Positions 17,264 to 26,089 of a stretch of DNA of 62,566 nucleotides are shown one piece after another; positions within the stretch are counted from its first letter, which is position 1, and each line of letters starts with the position of its first letter. Source of the DNA: Bacteroidota bacterium (GTDB lineage Bacteria; Bacteroidota; Bacteroidia; Chitinophagales; Chitinophagaceae); NCBI GenBank assembly GCA_023415275.1, contig JAEZLJ010000153.1:1-62566 (forward strand), written 5' to 3'. The notes under the pieces were generated by a model, which had not been told where the DNA came from, searched no databases, and saw only the letters and a list, made by a program, of their open reading frames with translations. The position numbers were made by a program, and so were the translations under genes.

Positions 17264-18211
17264 ATGTCAACACAAGAACTTGAAAAGACTTTCCAGGAAA
17301 AGGTGGATGCCGAGGTTCGCATTGAGCCACGTGACTGGATGCCTGGTAAATACCGGCAGACCCTGATCCGGCAAATCAGCCAGCATGCCCACAGTGAAAT
17401 TGTTGGTATGTTGCCTGAGGGCAACTGGATCAGCCGCGCCCCTACCCTCAAACGCAAACAGATACTGATTGCCAAAGTGCAGGATGAAGCAGGGCATGGA
17501 CTGTACCTGTACAGTGCTGCTGAAACGCTAGGCATCAGCCGCGATGAAATGATTGAACAGCTGCACAGCGGCAAAGCCAAATATTCTTCCATCTTTAATT
17601 ACCCTACACTCACCTGGGCCGACATGGGTGCCATTGGATGGCTGGTGGACGGAGCGGCCATCATGAACCAGGTTCCACTTTGCCGTACCTCTTATGGTCC
17701 GTATAGCAGGGCCATGATACGTGTATGCAAAGAAGAAAGTTTTCACCAGCGCCAGGGATTTGAAAGCCTGCTGGTATTAAGCAAGGGCACTCCGGAGCAG
17801 AGAGCCATGGTGCAGGATGCGATTGACAGGTGGTGGTGGCCCAGTATCATGATGTTTGGACCTCACGATGCCGAAAGCACCAATACAGAGGCCAGCATGA
17901 AATGGAAGATCAAACGCTTCAGCAATGATGAACTGCGCCAACGATTTGTAGATATGATAGCCGAACAGGTAAAGCTGTTAGGCATGACACTTCCCGACCC
18001 TGATCTGAAGTGGAATGAAGAAAGTGGCCATTATGATTTCGGCAAGATCAATTGGGAAGAGTTCTGGAATGTGGTGAGCGGCAATGGCCCCTGTAATAAG
18101 CAACGGCTGGATGCAAGGCGAAAGGCATGGGAAGAGGGAGCCTGGGTACGGGAGGCCGCAAAGGCCTATGCTGAAAAAAGAGCTACCCGTGACATGTCTA
18201 AAGTGGCATGA
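17264..18211 (+). CDS. paaA: Phenylacetyl-CoA 1,2-epoxidase catalytic subunit PaaA
   Basis: The di-iron subunit that inserts one oxygen atom from O2 into the aromatic ring of phenylacetyl-CoA. The 315 residues have normal length. Iron-ligand regions are seen as QISQHAHSEIVGMLPEGNW, VQDEAGHGLYLYSAAE and, later, CKEESFHQRQGF, the two E-xx-H pairs of the ferritin-like fold. DWMPGKYRQ near residue 22 is typical of the family. It is the first gene of a tight plus-strand run paaA-B-C-D-G-I. The ATG is followed directly by conserved sequence. Confidence 0.97.
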   Translation: MSTQELEKTFQEKVDAEVRIEPRDWMPGKYRQTLIRQISQHAHSEIVGMLPEGNWISRAPTLKRKQILIAKVQDEAGHGLYLYSAAETLGISRDEMIEQLHSGKAKYSSIFNYPTLTWADMGAIGWLVDGAAIMNQVPLCRTSYGPYSRAMIRVCKEESFHQRQGFESLLVLSKGTPEQRAMVQDAIDRWWWPSIMMFGPHDAESTNTEASMKWKIKRFSNDELRQRFVDMIAEQVKLLGMTLPDPDLKWNEESGHYDFGKINWEEFWNVVSGNGPCNKQRLDARRKAWEEGAWVREAAKAYAEKRATRDMSKVA

Positions 18212-18282
18212 TAAAACAAAATGACCTCCCGTTCTTTGCAGCACCTCGTGAAAACATTTTATAACAGACAACGCAAACCATA

Positions 18283-18648
18283 ATGAATCAATTCATTCGC
18301 AAATATTATTACGGAGATTATGGCGATAAGGAAACGCCTGCAGGTGGCATGCAGCACAGCCCTGTAGCCAACGAATGGCCGCTATGGGAAGTATTCATTC
18401 GCAGCAAGCAGGGCCTGGATCATAAACATGTAGGTTCACTGCATGCAGCCGACGCGCAAATGGCTATTGAAAACGCCAGGGATGTGTACACTCGCCGGCA
18501 GGAAGGCATCAGTATATGGGTGGTGGAAAGCAAATACATCCATGCGTCCAATCCTGATGAAGCCGAAAGCTTTTATGAGCCTGCCAATGATAAGGTGTAC
18601 CGTCATCCTACTTTCTATGACCTGCCAGATGAACTGACGCACATGTGA
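18283..18648 (+). CDS. paaB: Phenylacetyl-CoA epoxidase subunit PaaB
   Basis: A small structural subunit of the PaaABCE oxygenase complex, 121 residues. The conserved block WPLWEVFIRSKQGLDHKHVGSLHAADAQMAIENARDVYTRR, seen here in order, is diagnostic, followed by SIWVVES and a C-terminal AND-KVYRHPTFY. The N-terminal 25 residues (RKYYYGDYGDKETP) are longer than in the Escherichia coli protein. It lies 71 bases after paaA and 18 bases before paaC. Confidence 0.95.
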   Translation: MNQFIRKYYYGDYGDKETPAGGMQHSPVANEWPLWEVFIRSKQGLDHKHVGSLHAADAQMAIENARDVYTRRQEGISIWVVESKYIHASNPDEAESFYEPANDKVYRHPTFYDLPDELTHM

Positions 18649-18666
18649 TCCCTACTTAACTTTTAA

Positions 18667-19497
18667 TTGTTCAATTTGCCTACTACAGAACTTTTTCTTT
18701 ATACACTTCAACTGGCCGATAGTACACTGCTCATGGCCCAGCGCCACAGTGAATGGACCGGACATGGACCCGTGCTGGAACAGGATATTGCCATCACCAA
18801 TATTGCCCTTGATTACCTGGGGCAATCCAGGAATTACTACCAATATGCTGCCTCGTTGTATAACAATGCCAGCGAGGAAGAACAAAAAGCCATGGATCCC
18901 TATATACCAAGGCTTTGGAAATCCTTTCATCGCGAACTGCAGGAAGATGACCTGGCTTTTTTACGGGAAGAACACCAGTTCCTGAATGTGCTTCTTGCCG
19001 AACTACCCCGTGGCGATTGGGCATTTAGTATACTAAAAGAATTTTTCTTCAGCGCTTACCAGTTGTACTTATGCCAGCAGCTTCAAGGGTCGGGCGATGA
19101 ACAACTGGCGGCTATAGCTGATAAATCCATCAAAGAAGTTTCCTATCATTTACGCTGGAGCAGTGAATGGGTGGTCCGCTTAGGAGATGGCACAGAAGAA
19201 AGCAATAACCGGATAAACAATGCCCTTGCCGATACCTGGATGTTCACTGGTGAACTGTTTACTCCTGCACCTTATGAGCAGCCATTGATACAGCATGGAC
19301 TAATTACCGGCATGGAATATACCAGGGAAGCCTGGATGAAGAAGATACAGGCCGTGTTCCAGGAGGCCATGTTGGAAGTGCCCGCTGTTTCCTGGATGCA
19401 GCAGGGAGGAAAAGAAGGCAGACATACCGAACATATGGGCTACCTGCTGGCTGAAATGCAGCAGCTGCAGAGAACTTATCCTAATGCAACCTGGTAA
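18667..19497 (+). CDS. paaC: Phenylacetyl-CoA epoxidase structural subunit PaaC
   Basis: The non-catalytic ferritin-like partner of PaaA, 276 residues. Family marks are LFLYTLQLADSTLLMAQRHSEWTGHGP at the start, IALDYLGQSRNYYQYAA, and REEHQFLNVLLAELPRGDW. The start must be a TTG: homologues begin with a short M-N-L-P-type lead, and the first in-frame ATG is inside the first conserved helix, so I use TTG at 18667 (TTG at 18676 is the alternative). The stop codon overlaps the ATG of paaD (TAATG), indicating coupled translation. Confidence 0.93.
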   Translation: MFNLPTTELFLYTLQLADSTLLMAQRHSEWTGHGPVLEQDIAITNIALDYLGQSRNYYQYAASLYNNASEEEQKAMDPYIPRLWKSFHRELQEDDLAFLREEHQFLNVLLAELPRGDWAFSILKEFFFSAYQLYLCQQLQGSGDEQLAAIADKSIKEVSYHLRWSSEWVVRLGDGTEESNNRINNALADTWMFTGELFTPAPYEQPLIQHGLITGMEYTREAWMKKIQAVFQEAMLEVPAVSWMQQGGKEGRHTEHMGYLLAEMQQLQRTYPNATW

Positions 19498-19982
19498 TGC
19501 CTACAGAACAGGAAATATGGCAATTATTATCTGAAGTAAAAGACCCTGAAGTGCCTGTGCTTTCAGTGACAGACCTTGGCATCATCCGGGGGGTTAGTAT
19601 AACAGGCAACCATATAGATGTGGTGATCACCCCCACCTATTCTGGATGCCCTGCCATGGATGTCATTTCCATGGACATCAGGTTAAAGCTGATAGAAAAA
19701 GGATACCGTGATATCACTGTCCGCCAGCAGATATCACCTGCCTGGACCACTGACTGGATGAGTGAAGAAGGCAAACAAAAGCTCAAAGCATTCGGCATAG
19801 CGCCACCCAACCCTAAGCAACAGTTTTGCACAACCGAAATGTTCCGCCAGGAGGCAGTGGCCTGTCCCAGGTGTAACTCTTACCATACTGAGCTGATCAG
19901 CCAGTTTGGATCCACTGCCTGCAAAGCCATGTATCGCTGCCTGGATTGTAAGGAAGCCTTCGATTATTTCAAGTGCCACTGA
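19497..19982 (+). CDS. paaD: Phenylacetate degradation protein PaaD
   Basis: A 161-residue MIP18/DUF59-type protein thought to help insert the iron centre in the epoxidase. The N-terminal DUF59 domain shows LLSEVKDPEVPVLSVTDLGIIRGV and the conserved SGCPAMDVI. The C-terminal zinc ribbon has CPRCNSYHTELIS and later CKAMYRCLDCKEAF, four or more Cys in two pairs. The ATG overlaps the paaC stop by one base, so both are probably translated together. Confidence 0.95.
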   Translation: MPTEQEIWQLLSEVKDPEVPVLSVTDLGIIRGVSITGNHIDVVITPTYSGCPAMDVISMDIRLKLIEKGYRDITVRQQISPAWTTDWMSEEGKQKLKAFGIAPPNPKQQFCTTEMFRQEAVACPRCNSYHTELISQFGSTACKAMYRCLDCKEAFDYFKCH

Positions 19983-20029
19983 CCGCCCCACATAATTCAT
20001 TTAGTTTTGATCATTGAAACCCTATTACC

Positions 20030-20803
20030 ATGTCATCGATCTTATTCGAAGTAAAAGATTCCATAGCCTTTATCAGGTTGAACCGTCCGGATAAATACAA
20101 TGCCTTCAATCGCGAAATGGCGCTATTGCTTCAGGAAAAGCTGGAGGAATGCAAGGATCCCAACATTCGCTGCGTGTATATAACGGGAGAGGGCAAGGCT
20201 TTTTGTTCCGGGCAGGACCTTGCCGAAGTGGTAGATCCCGAGGGGCCGAAAGTGGTAAACATTGTGTCTGATCATTACAACCCCATTATCAGTAAGATCC
20301 GCTACCTGGAGAAGCCGGTAATGGCTGCCGTAAATGGGGTAGCTGCCGGAGCCGGCGCTAACCTGGCCATCGGATGCGACATAGTAGTAGCTAAAAGTTC
20401 TGCAAGCTTTGTACAGGCATTCTCCAAAATTGGATTGATACCTGATACAGGAGGCACCTTCTTTCTACCACGCCTGGTAGGACTTCAAAAGGCATTTGCC
20501 CTCACCATGTTAAGCGATAAGCTGTCGGCCGATGAAGCCGAGAAAATGGGAATGATCTACAAGGTACTCCCTGACGAATCCTTTGAACAGGAAGCCTTGT
20601 CAATTGCCACCACTTTAGCCCAACTACCTACAAAAGCTTTGGCCTTTACCAAGAAGGCCCTCAACCAGAGTTTTATCAGCAGCTTTGAAGAACAGCTCCA
20701 CGCCGAGGAAGTACTCCAGCAAAGAGCTGCTGCTACAGCAGATTTTAAAGAAGGTGTTCAGGCGTTTTTGGAGAAGAGAAAACCAAGATTTATAGGTCAA
20801 TAA
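20030..20803 (+). CDS. paaG: Enoyl-CoA hydratase/isomerase, ring-1,2-epoxyphenylacetyl-CoA isomerase type (PaaG)
   Basis: A crotonase-fold enzyme of 257 residues. Signs are LNRPDKYNAFNREM, FCSGQDLAEVVDPEGP, the oxyanion-hole and signature AVNGVAAGAGANLAIGCDIVV, and GLIPDTGGTFFLPR with the acidic residue used by PaaG. The close fit of GQDL-x-x-x-x-D-P-x-GP and AFSKIGLIPDxGGT to PaaG, and the operon place after paaD, support the isomerase that converts the ring epoxide to the oxepin. A PaaF-type hydratase role cannot be fully excluded. Confidence 0.9.
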   Translation: MSSILFEVKDSIAFIRLNRPDKYNAFNREMALLLQEKLEECKDPNIRCVYITGEGKAFCSGQDLAEVVDPEGPKVVNIVSDHYNPIISKIRYLEKPVMAAVNGVAAGAGANLAIGCDIVVAKSSASFVQAFSKIGLIPDTGGTFFLPRLVGLQKAFALTMLSDKLSADEAEKMGMIYKVLPDESFEQEALSIATTLAQLPTKALAFTKKALNQSFISSFEEQLHAEEVLQQRAAATADFKEGVQAFLEKRKPRFIGQ

Positions 20804-20863
20804 CAGCACTAAGATTTATGGTTTACCAGGATTTAAGACTTCTCAATAATTAAATTAAAACCT

Positions 20864-21271
20864 ATGAATCCTAGTTCTATCACCCACCACATGCTAGGCC
20901 TTGATCAGTTCAGCCAGTGGCTCGGCATTGAGATCATGAAGGTCAGCGAAGGATATTGCATGGCAAAGATGAAATTGAGAGAAGAGATGATCAATGGGCT
21001 CGGTGTGGTGCATGGAGGTATTGCTTTTTCTTTGGCAGACAGTGCCTTTGCTTTTGCCTGCAACAACCGTAATAATCTATCGCTTGCATTAGATACCAGC
21101 ATAAATTTTACAAAGACTTTATTGCCAGGCGATGAACTGGTTGCGGAAGCCAAAGAATTACACAATGGTAAAAGCACCGGTGTTTACCTGGTTACTTTAC
21201 ACAATCAGAATAATATTCAAGTGGGACTTTTTAAAGGAACCTGTTTCAGAACAGGGAAACCAGTGTTCTGA
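20864..21271 (+). CDS. paaI: Acyl-CoA thioesterase PaaI (hotdog fold)
   Basis: A 135-residue hotdog-fold thioesterase. The active-site block GLGVVHGGIAFSLADSAFAFACN contains the HGG and the acidic Asp of PaaI-type enzymes, and LDTSINFTKTLLPGDELVAEA is the usual beta-sheet part. Known role: hydrolyses (hydroxy)phenylacetyl-CoA and rescues CoA when the pathway stalls. It follows paaG by 60 bases and precedes the VTT gene by one base. Confidence 0.92.
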   Translation: MNPSSITHHMLGLDQFSQWLGIEIMKVSEGYCMAKMKLREEMINGLGVVHGGIAFSLADSAFAFACNNRNNLSLALDTSINFTKTLLPGDELVAEAKELHNGKSTGVYLVTLHNQNNIQVGLFKGTCFRTGKPVF

Positions 21272-21272
21272 A

Positions 21273-21824
21273 ATGAAAGAAACTATTGTAAACCTCTTTC
21301 AACAATTTCCTCAATCGGCAATGCTGATCAGCATCCTGGTCAGTATTATTGTGGCAATATTGGGTATTATTCCCAGTGTCTTTATTACTGCTGCCAATAT
21401 TTTATTCTTTGGATTCTGGCAGGGTACGTTTATCTCATTCCTCGGCGAATCTCTTGGCGCTATCATAGCCTTTTTATTATACCGTAAAGGATTTAAACAG
21501 CGAATACATCAACAATTGGAAAAGTTTCCAAAGGCCCAGCGGCTCATAGAAGCTGAGAACAGGCAGGCATTTTTATTGATCCTTTCATTACGCTTACTAC
21601 CCTTTGTACCATCAGGGCTTGTCACCTTTGCAGCATCCATCGGCAAGGTCTCTGCATTTGTCTTCCTCCTGGCCAGTTCGCTGGGCAAACTACCCGCCTT
21701 GCTCATAGAAGCCTATTCAGTTTACGAGGTTACCCAATTTGGGTGGCAGGGGAAATTAATACTGGTACTAGCTGCAGTAGCACTGGTCTTCCTGGCATTA
21801 AAAAAAAGCTTTATAAAAAAATAA
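21273..21824 (+). CDS. VTT-domain (DedA/TVP38-like) membrane protein
   Basis: An integral inner-membrane protein of 183 residues. The ATG at 21273 lies one base after the paaI stop and precedes the first membrane segment (MLISILVSIIVAILGIIPSVFI). The family core follows: ANILFFGFWQGTFISFLGESLGAIIAFLLYR, then LLILSLRLLPFVPSGLVTFAASIGKV and a last membrane helix (LILVLAAVALVFLALKK). The upstream frame is open to 21132 but it lies within paaI and I reject it. The family includes lipid scramblase or transporter proteins; its link with paa is by position only. Confidence 0.88.
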   Translation: MKETIVNLFQQFPQSAMLISILVSIIVAILGIIPSVFITAANILFFGFWQGTFISFLGESLGAIIAFLLYRKGFKQRIHQQLEKFPKAQRLIEAENRQAFLLILSLRLLPFVPSGLVTFAASIGKVSAFVFLLASSLGKLPALLIEAYSVYEVTQFGWQGKLILVLAAVALVFLALKKSFIKK

Positions 21825-21865
21825 TCTATTTGTAACTTCCCTATACGTCTAAAAAAATTTCCTCT

Positions 21866-24004
21866 ATGCAACCAAAACATTTCCTGATAGCATTGCTATG
21901 CACTGCTTCTATCAATTATGTAACGGCACAGCCTTCACCCCCTTCCATAAATAAAGAACCAAAGATCTTTAAAGAACATGGTGGAGAGCGGGTGGATAAT
22001 TACTTCTGGCTTAGTGATCCTACTGATACGAATGTCATTAACCATTTGAAAGCCGAGAACGCATATGTGGAAGCTTATTTAAAAAGCACCGAAGGGTTAC
22101 AGAAAAAATTATATGATGAATTGGTAGCCCGTATTCCTCAGAAAGACCAGTCTTTACCAACCAAACGAAATGGCTATTGGTATTACAACAGATTTGAAGA
22201 AGGGAAACAATATCCTTATATAGTAAGAAAAAAACAATCCCTTTCAGCACCGGAGGAAATAGTGCTGGATGTGCCAAAGCTGGCAGAGAAATATAAGATC
22301 TACCTTGTCCGTGGAAGTGCCATGGCAAATGACAACCAGCATTTCGCCTATGGCATAGATACGGCTGGAGACAGACGCTCCATTCTATATATCAAAAACC
22401 TTTCAAACGGTACATTATCAAACGAGACCATTTCCAACACTTCGGGCAGCTATGCCTGGTTTAATGACAATAAGACATTTTATTATGTGTTGAATGACCA
22501 CACGGTAAGATCCTATAAAGTGATGCGCCATGTGGTGGGCACCGATCCTGCCGGCGATAAGGAGATCTATACAGAAAAAGACAGCACCTACAGTGTGTGG
22601 ATTACGAAGCCAAAGAACGGGCGTTATATTTTTATCAACTCCAATAGTACCAATACCAACGAATCAAGGTATGTGGATGCAAATGATCCTAACGCCACGC
22701 CAATAGTAATACAGGCACGTACACCGGGACTGGAATACTCAGTAGACTATTTTGAAGGATCTGTGTTTCACATCTATACCAATAAAGATGCAAAGAACTT
22801 CAAGTTTGTTACTGCTCCCATTTCTGATCCCTCTGTAGCCAACTGGAAAGATGTGATACCAGGAAATGATAAGGCTTACCTGGAAGGTGCCGAGGTTTTA
22901 AAGAACTACTACATTACACAGACAAAAGAAAATGGCCTTACCCAGATCAGGTTTTTTGACCGTAATACCAAAAAATGGAACAAGGTCAACTTCGGTCAGG
23001 AAGATTACGTAGCCAATATGTACCTGGCTACTGATGATTATGGATCTGACAGCATCCGGTATTATTTCACTTCCCTTTCCACACCGGGAACAGAATATTT
23101 ATACAACCTCAAGACAGGTCAGAAGAAGCTATTAAAGCAACAAAAAGTAGGTGGAGGCTTCAATGCCTCTCTATACGAAACCAAACGCATTTGGTCCACT
23201 TCTACAGATGGGACCAAAGTGCCCATATCCTTTGTGTACCGTAAGGATAAGTTTAAAAAAGATGGCACTCAACCACTATTACTGTATGCTTATGGCTCCT
23301 ATGGCGCCAATTCCGATCCTTATTTCAATGGGCCTGTAATCAGCTTGCTGGACAGGGGCATTTCTTTTGCCATCGCTCATATCCGGGGCGGGCAGGAAAT
23401 GGGTCGTGACTGGTTTGAACAGGGTCGCATCCTTCATAAGAAAAATACTTTCATTGATTTTATAGATGCCGCTCAATTCCTTGTGAATGAGAAGTACACT
23501 TCGCCCGACAAGCTGTTTGCCAATGGTGGAAGCGCAGGTGGTATGCTGATGGGTGCTGTTACCAATATGCGGCCAGATCTTTTCAAAGGAGTGATAGCCG
23601 AAGTGCCCTGGATGGATGTGATCACTGACATGTTCAATACAGACCTTCCGCTTACCACCCTGGAGTATGACCAATGGGGTGACCCAAATAAAAAAGAGTA
23701 TTATGATTACATGCTTAGCTGGTCGCCGCTGGATAATGTAAGGCCTGCCAAATATCCCGCCATCTTTGCCACTGGGGGACTGAATGATACTCAGGTACCC
23801 TACTTTTCACCTGCCAAATGGGTAGCAAAGGTGAGAGAAAATAACCTGGGTAACAATCCTGTTCTATTCAAAGTGAACATGGGTGCAGGTCATGGTGGTG
23901 AATCCGGTCGCTTTGAGCGGCAAAAGCTCACAGCCATGAAATATGCTTTTTTACTCAACCAGTTGGGTTGGTCAGAAGATGTAAAAACTAATAAAGCATT
24001 TTAA
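21866..24004 (+). CDS. Prolyl oligopeptidase family serine peptidase (S9A)
   Basis: A 712-residue periplasmic peptidase. A signal peptide covers residues 1-21 (MQPKHFLIALLCTASIN, ending VTAQ). A propeller domain spans about residues 75-420, starting with DNYFWLSDPTDTNVINHLKAENAY as in S9A enzymes. The catalytic domain has S556 in GGSAGGML, the oxyanion-hole-type block LLLYAYGSYGANSDP, then DTQVPYFSPAKW with the Asp and GAGHGGESGRF with the His. It cleaves peptides after proline by family knowledge. Its place between paa genes is probably accidental. Confidence 0.95.
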   Translation: MQPKHFLIALLCTASINYVTAQPSPPSINKEPKIFKEHGGERVDNYFWLSDPTDTNVINHLKAENAYVEAYLKSTEGLQKKLYDELVARIPQKDQSLPTKRNGYWYYNRFEEGKQYPYIVRKKQSLSAPEEIVLDVPKLAEKYKIYLVRGSAMANDNQHFAYGIDTAGDRRSILYIKNLSNGTLSNETISNTSGSYAWFNDNKTFYYVLNDHTVRSYKVMRHVVGTDPAGDKEIYTEKDSTYSVWITKPKNGRYIFINSNSTNTNESRYVDANDPNATPIVIQARTPGLEYSVDYFEGSVFHIYTNKDAKNFKFVTAPISDPSVANWKDVIPGNDKAYLEGAEVLKNYYITQTKENGLTQIRFFDRNTKKWNKVNFGQEDYVANMYLATDDYGSDSIRYYFTSLSTPGTEYLYNLKTGQKKLLKQQKVGGGFNASLYETKRIWSTSTDGTKVPISFVYRKDKFKKDGTQPLLLYAYGSYGANSDPYFNGPVISLLDRGISFAIAHIRGGQEMGRDWFEQGRILHKKNTFIDFIDAAQFLVNEKYTSPDKLFANGGSAGGMLMGAVTNMRPDLFKGVIAEVPWMDVITDMFNTDLPLTTLEYDQWGDPNKKEYYDYMLSWSPLDNVRPAKYPAIFATGGLNDTQVPYFSPAKWVAKVRENNLGNNPVLFKVNMGAGHGGESGRFERQKLTAMKYAFLLNQLGWSEDVKTNKAF

Positions 24005-24099
24005 TGCTGTATAGGTAGGTTTACGGGGTAATTATATACCTGGATAAGAGCCAACCCTCAAAGGGTTTTATTCATAAACAGGTTTTCATAGGTTTGCCT

Positions 24100-24690
24100 A
24101 TGGCTTTTTATGAATTCAATAACATTAAACCTGTGGTACACGCTTCAGCTTTTGTGCACCCCCAGGCAGCCGTCACCGGTCATGTGGTGATTGGTAAAGA
24201 TGTGTATATCGGTCCGGGATGTGCCCTCCGGGGCGATTGGGGCAAGATCATCATAGCTGACGGCTGTAATGTGCAGGAAAATTGTACTGTTCATATGTTC
24301 CCCGGCGTGACGGTACTGTTAATGGAAAATGCGCATATAGGTCACGGTGCCATCATTCATGGCGCCACCATAGGTCGCAATTGCCTGGTGGGGATGAATG
24401 CCGTGATCATGGATGAAGTGGAGCTGGGCGATGAATGCATAGTAGGTGCTCTCAGCTTTATCAAACAGGGAGAAAAAATCCCCGGCCGGTCGCTGGTGGC
24501 CGGCAATCCTTCACGCATCATCAAGCAGGTAAGTGATGAAATGATGACCTGGAAATCAGAAGGCACATCCCTTTACCAGCAACTACCCGGACAATGCAGG
24601 GAAACCCTAAAAACCTGTGAACCATATACCGAAGAAGTACCTCAGCAATTTATCTCACCCATTGACTATAAACCATTTAAAAAAAGCTGA
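24100..24690 (+). CDS. paaY: PaaY-type gamma-carbonic-anhydrase-like hexapeptide-repeat thioesterase
   Basis: The ATG at 24100 gives 196 residues, matching the size of E. coli PaaY. The left-handed beta-helix is visible as repeated hexapeptides from residue 17 (SAFVHPQAAVTGHVVIGKDVYIGPGCALRG) to 140, with metal-binding His in VHMFPGVTVLLMENAHIGHGAIIHG. The C-terminal helix (SDEMMTWKSEGTSLYQQLPGQC) and the motif PLVPGRS-like IPGRSLVAGNPSRI are PaaY features. By family knowledge it hydrolyses 2-hydroxycyclohepta-1,4,6-triene-1-formyl-CoA, the toxic by-product. A TTG six bases upstream is in frame but not needed. Confidence 0.9.
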   Translation: MAFYEFNNIKPVVHASAFVHPQAAVTGHVVIGKDVYIGPGCALRGDWGKIIIADGCNVQENCTVHMFPGVTVLLMENAHIGHGAIIHGATIGRNCLVGMNAVIMDEVELGDECIVGALSFIKQGEKIPGRSLVAGNPSRIIKQVSDEMMTWKSEGTSLYQQLPGQCRETLKTCEPYTEEVPQQFISPIDYKPFKKS

Positions 24691-24772
24691 TACCGGTTGC
24701 CAACAAAAAGGATTATCCTGTAATAATATTTTGTAATTTAATGCTCTAATTAACCGCTAAACCAAAAAGATC

Positions 24773-26026
24773 ATGAGAAGAATTATACCCTCTCTCATCG
24801 CTGCTAGCCTGATACTTTCCGCCACTGAAATAAATGCCCAACGCGACCGCTTTGCCTATGCTATCACTGACCTTACCAGGGAAGGTGTTGGCTGGAATGC
24901 CTTGCGTAAGCTGGACCTGCAAACCGGTGAATACAGCAATGTCATTTTAAATGGTGTTGACAACCGTGTGAGCGTGTACGATGCCATCACACAACAGGAA
25001 TTGAAGCAACAACCAGATGCACGCTATGGCACCCTGCTGGAAACACCGTTTGGTACCGGCGTGGCTGCTGCCGCATTCGACCGTAAGCACAACCGCTTGT
25101 ACTTCACTCCTATGTTCGTTGACCAGCTTCGCTATATAGATCTGAAGACCATGAAGGTGTACTACATCACCGGGCAGCCATTCAGCAACAGCGGCGATAT
25201 GCACAACGACCAGGCCAAGGTCATTACCCGTATGGTAATAGCTCCTGACGGCAATGGATATGCGATCAGCAATGATGGCAATACCTTTATTCGTTTTACC
25301 ACGGGTAAAAAACCTTTCATTGAGCAATTGGGCTCCCTGGTAGATGATGCCAATAATAACAATGTGTCCATACACAACAGCTGCTCTTCCTATGGCGGCG
25401 ATATGATAGCAGATGACAATGGCAACCTGTACATCCTTTCTGCCCGCAACTCGGTGTTCAAGGTTAATACAGAAACAAAGGTAGCCTCCTACCTGGGTAA
25501 TATTAAAAACCTGCCACCTACATTTACCGTGAACGGTGCCGTGGTGGACCCAGATGGTGCGCTCCTGGTGAGCAGTGCGGTGGATGCCAGTGCCTGGTAT
25601 GTGATCAATCCAAAGAACTGGACCGCCCTGGCTTACAAAGGCACTAACAGTGTGTACAAGAGCTCCGATCTGGCCAACAGTAATTACCTCAGAAGCAATA
25701 AGCCTGTAAGACCCGAATTGACTAATGTGCAATTGACAAGATTTGTTCCTACAGACAAATTTGCCAAGCTGATCGCGGTATATCCCAACCCGGTGATCAA
25801 TGATAATGTGACCATTCAATTCAACAAGGTGCCTGATGGAGAATACACCATCGAATTGACGGATGTACTGGGCCGCAGCGTGGTGCAAAGAAAAGTTACG
25901 GTGAACCAGGAAGACCAGGTGGAATCAATGGGCATCAGCCGTAGCCATGCAAGAGGTACCTACCTGGTGAAGGTGTTCGATAAAGAAAAATTATCTGTGT
26001 TTACACAAAAAGTGTTGGTTCAGTAA
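24773..26026 (+). CDS. Secreted propeller-like protein with T9SS type A sorting domain
   Basis: A 417-residue protein with signal peptide (MRRIIPSLIAASLILS, ending INAQ), a propeller-like body (GVAAAAFDRKHNRLYFTP, YAISNDGNTFIRF) and a C-terminal sorting domain starting IAVYPNPVINDNVTIQF and ending AHARGTYLVKV-type strand and QKVLVQ. The sorting domain sends it through the type IX system to the cell surface or outside. Function is unknown. A decayed copy of the last 30 or so codons with the following 40 bases is found at 29866-29990. A strong terminator follows. Confidence 0.88.
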   Translation: MRRIIPSLIAASLILSATEINAQRDRFAYAITDLTREGVGWNALRKLDLQTGEYSNVILNGVDNRVSVYDAITQQELKQQPDARYGTLLETPFGTGVAAAAFDRKHNRLYFTPMFVDQLRYIDLKTMKVYYITGQPFSNSGDMHNDQAKVITRMVIAPDGNGYAISNDGNTFIRFTTGKKPFIEQLGSLVDDANNNNVSIHNSCSSYGGDMIADDNGNLYILSARNSVFKVNTETKVASYLGNIKNLPPTFTVNGAVVDPDGALLVSSAVDASAWYVINPKNWTALAYKGTNSVYKSSDLANSNYLRSNKPVRPELTNVQLTRFVPTDKFAKLIAVYPNPVINDNVTIQFNKVPDGEYTIELTDVLGRSVVQRKVTVNQEDQVESMGISRSHARGTYLVKVFDKEKLSVFTQKVLVQ

Positions 26027-26044
26027 AACCTGAACCCTCTGACG

Positions 26045-26076
26045 AAACGCTGGCCCGTAAGCCGGCGTTTTTTTAT
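26045..26076 (+). terminator. Rho-independent terminator after the T9SS gene
   Basis: AAACGCTGGC at 26045-26054 pairs with GCCGGCGTTT at 26061-26070 (one T-G pair), with a 6-base loop and seven T at its end. The scarred copy at 29979-30006 has lost this hairpin. Confidence 0.85.
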
Positions 26077-26089
26077 GTTTAAAAGTTCA

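Noticed and set aside
21132..21272. Upstream extension of the VTT gene
   Set aside because: Lies inside paaI in another frame; the ATG at 21273, one base after the paaI stop, precedes the first conserved membrane segment.
24089..24096. TAGGTTTG as promoter of paaY
   Set aside because: Fits the -7 consensus but ends only 3 bases before the ATG and lacks a -33 element; read-through from upstream is as likely.
24947..25888. 313-codon open frame on the minus strand
   Set aside because: It is wholly antisense to the T9SS-sorted protein, whose signal peptide and sorting domain are clear; the antisense protein shows no recognisable domain.
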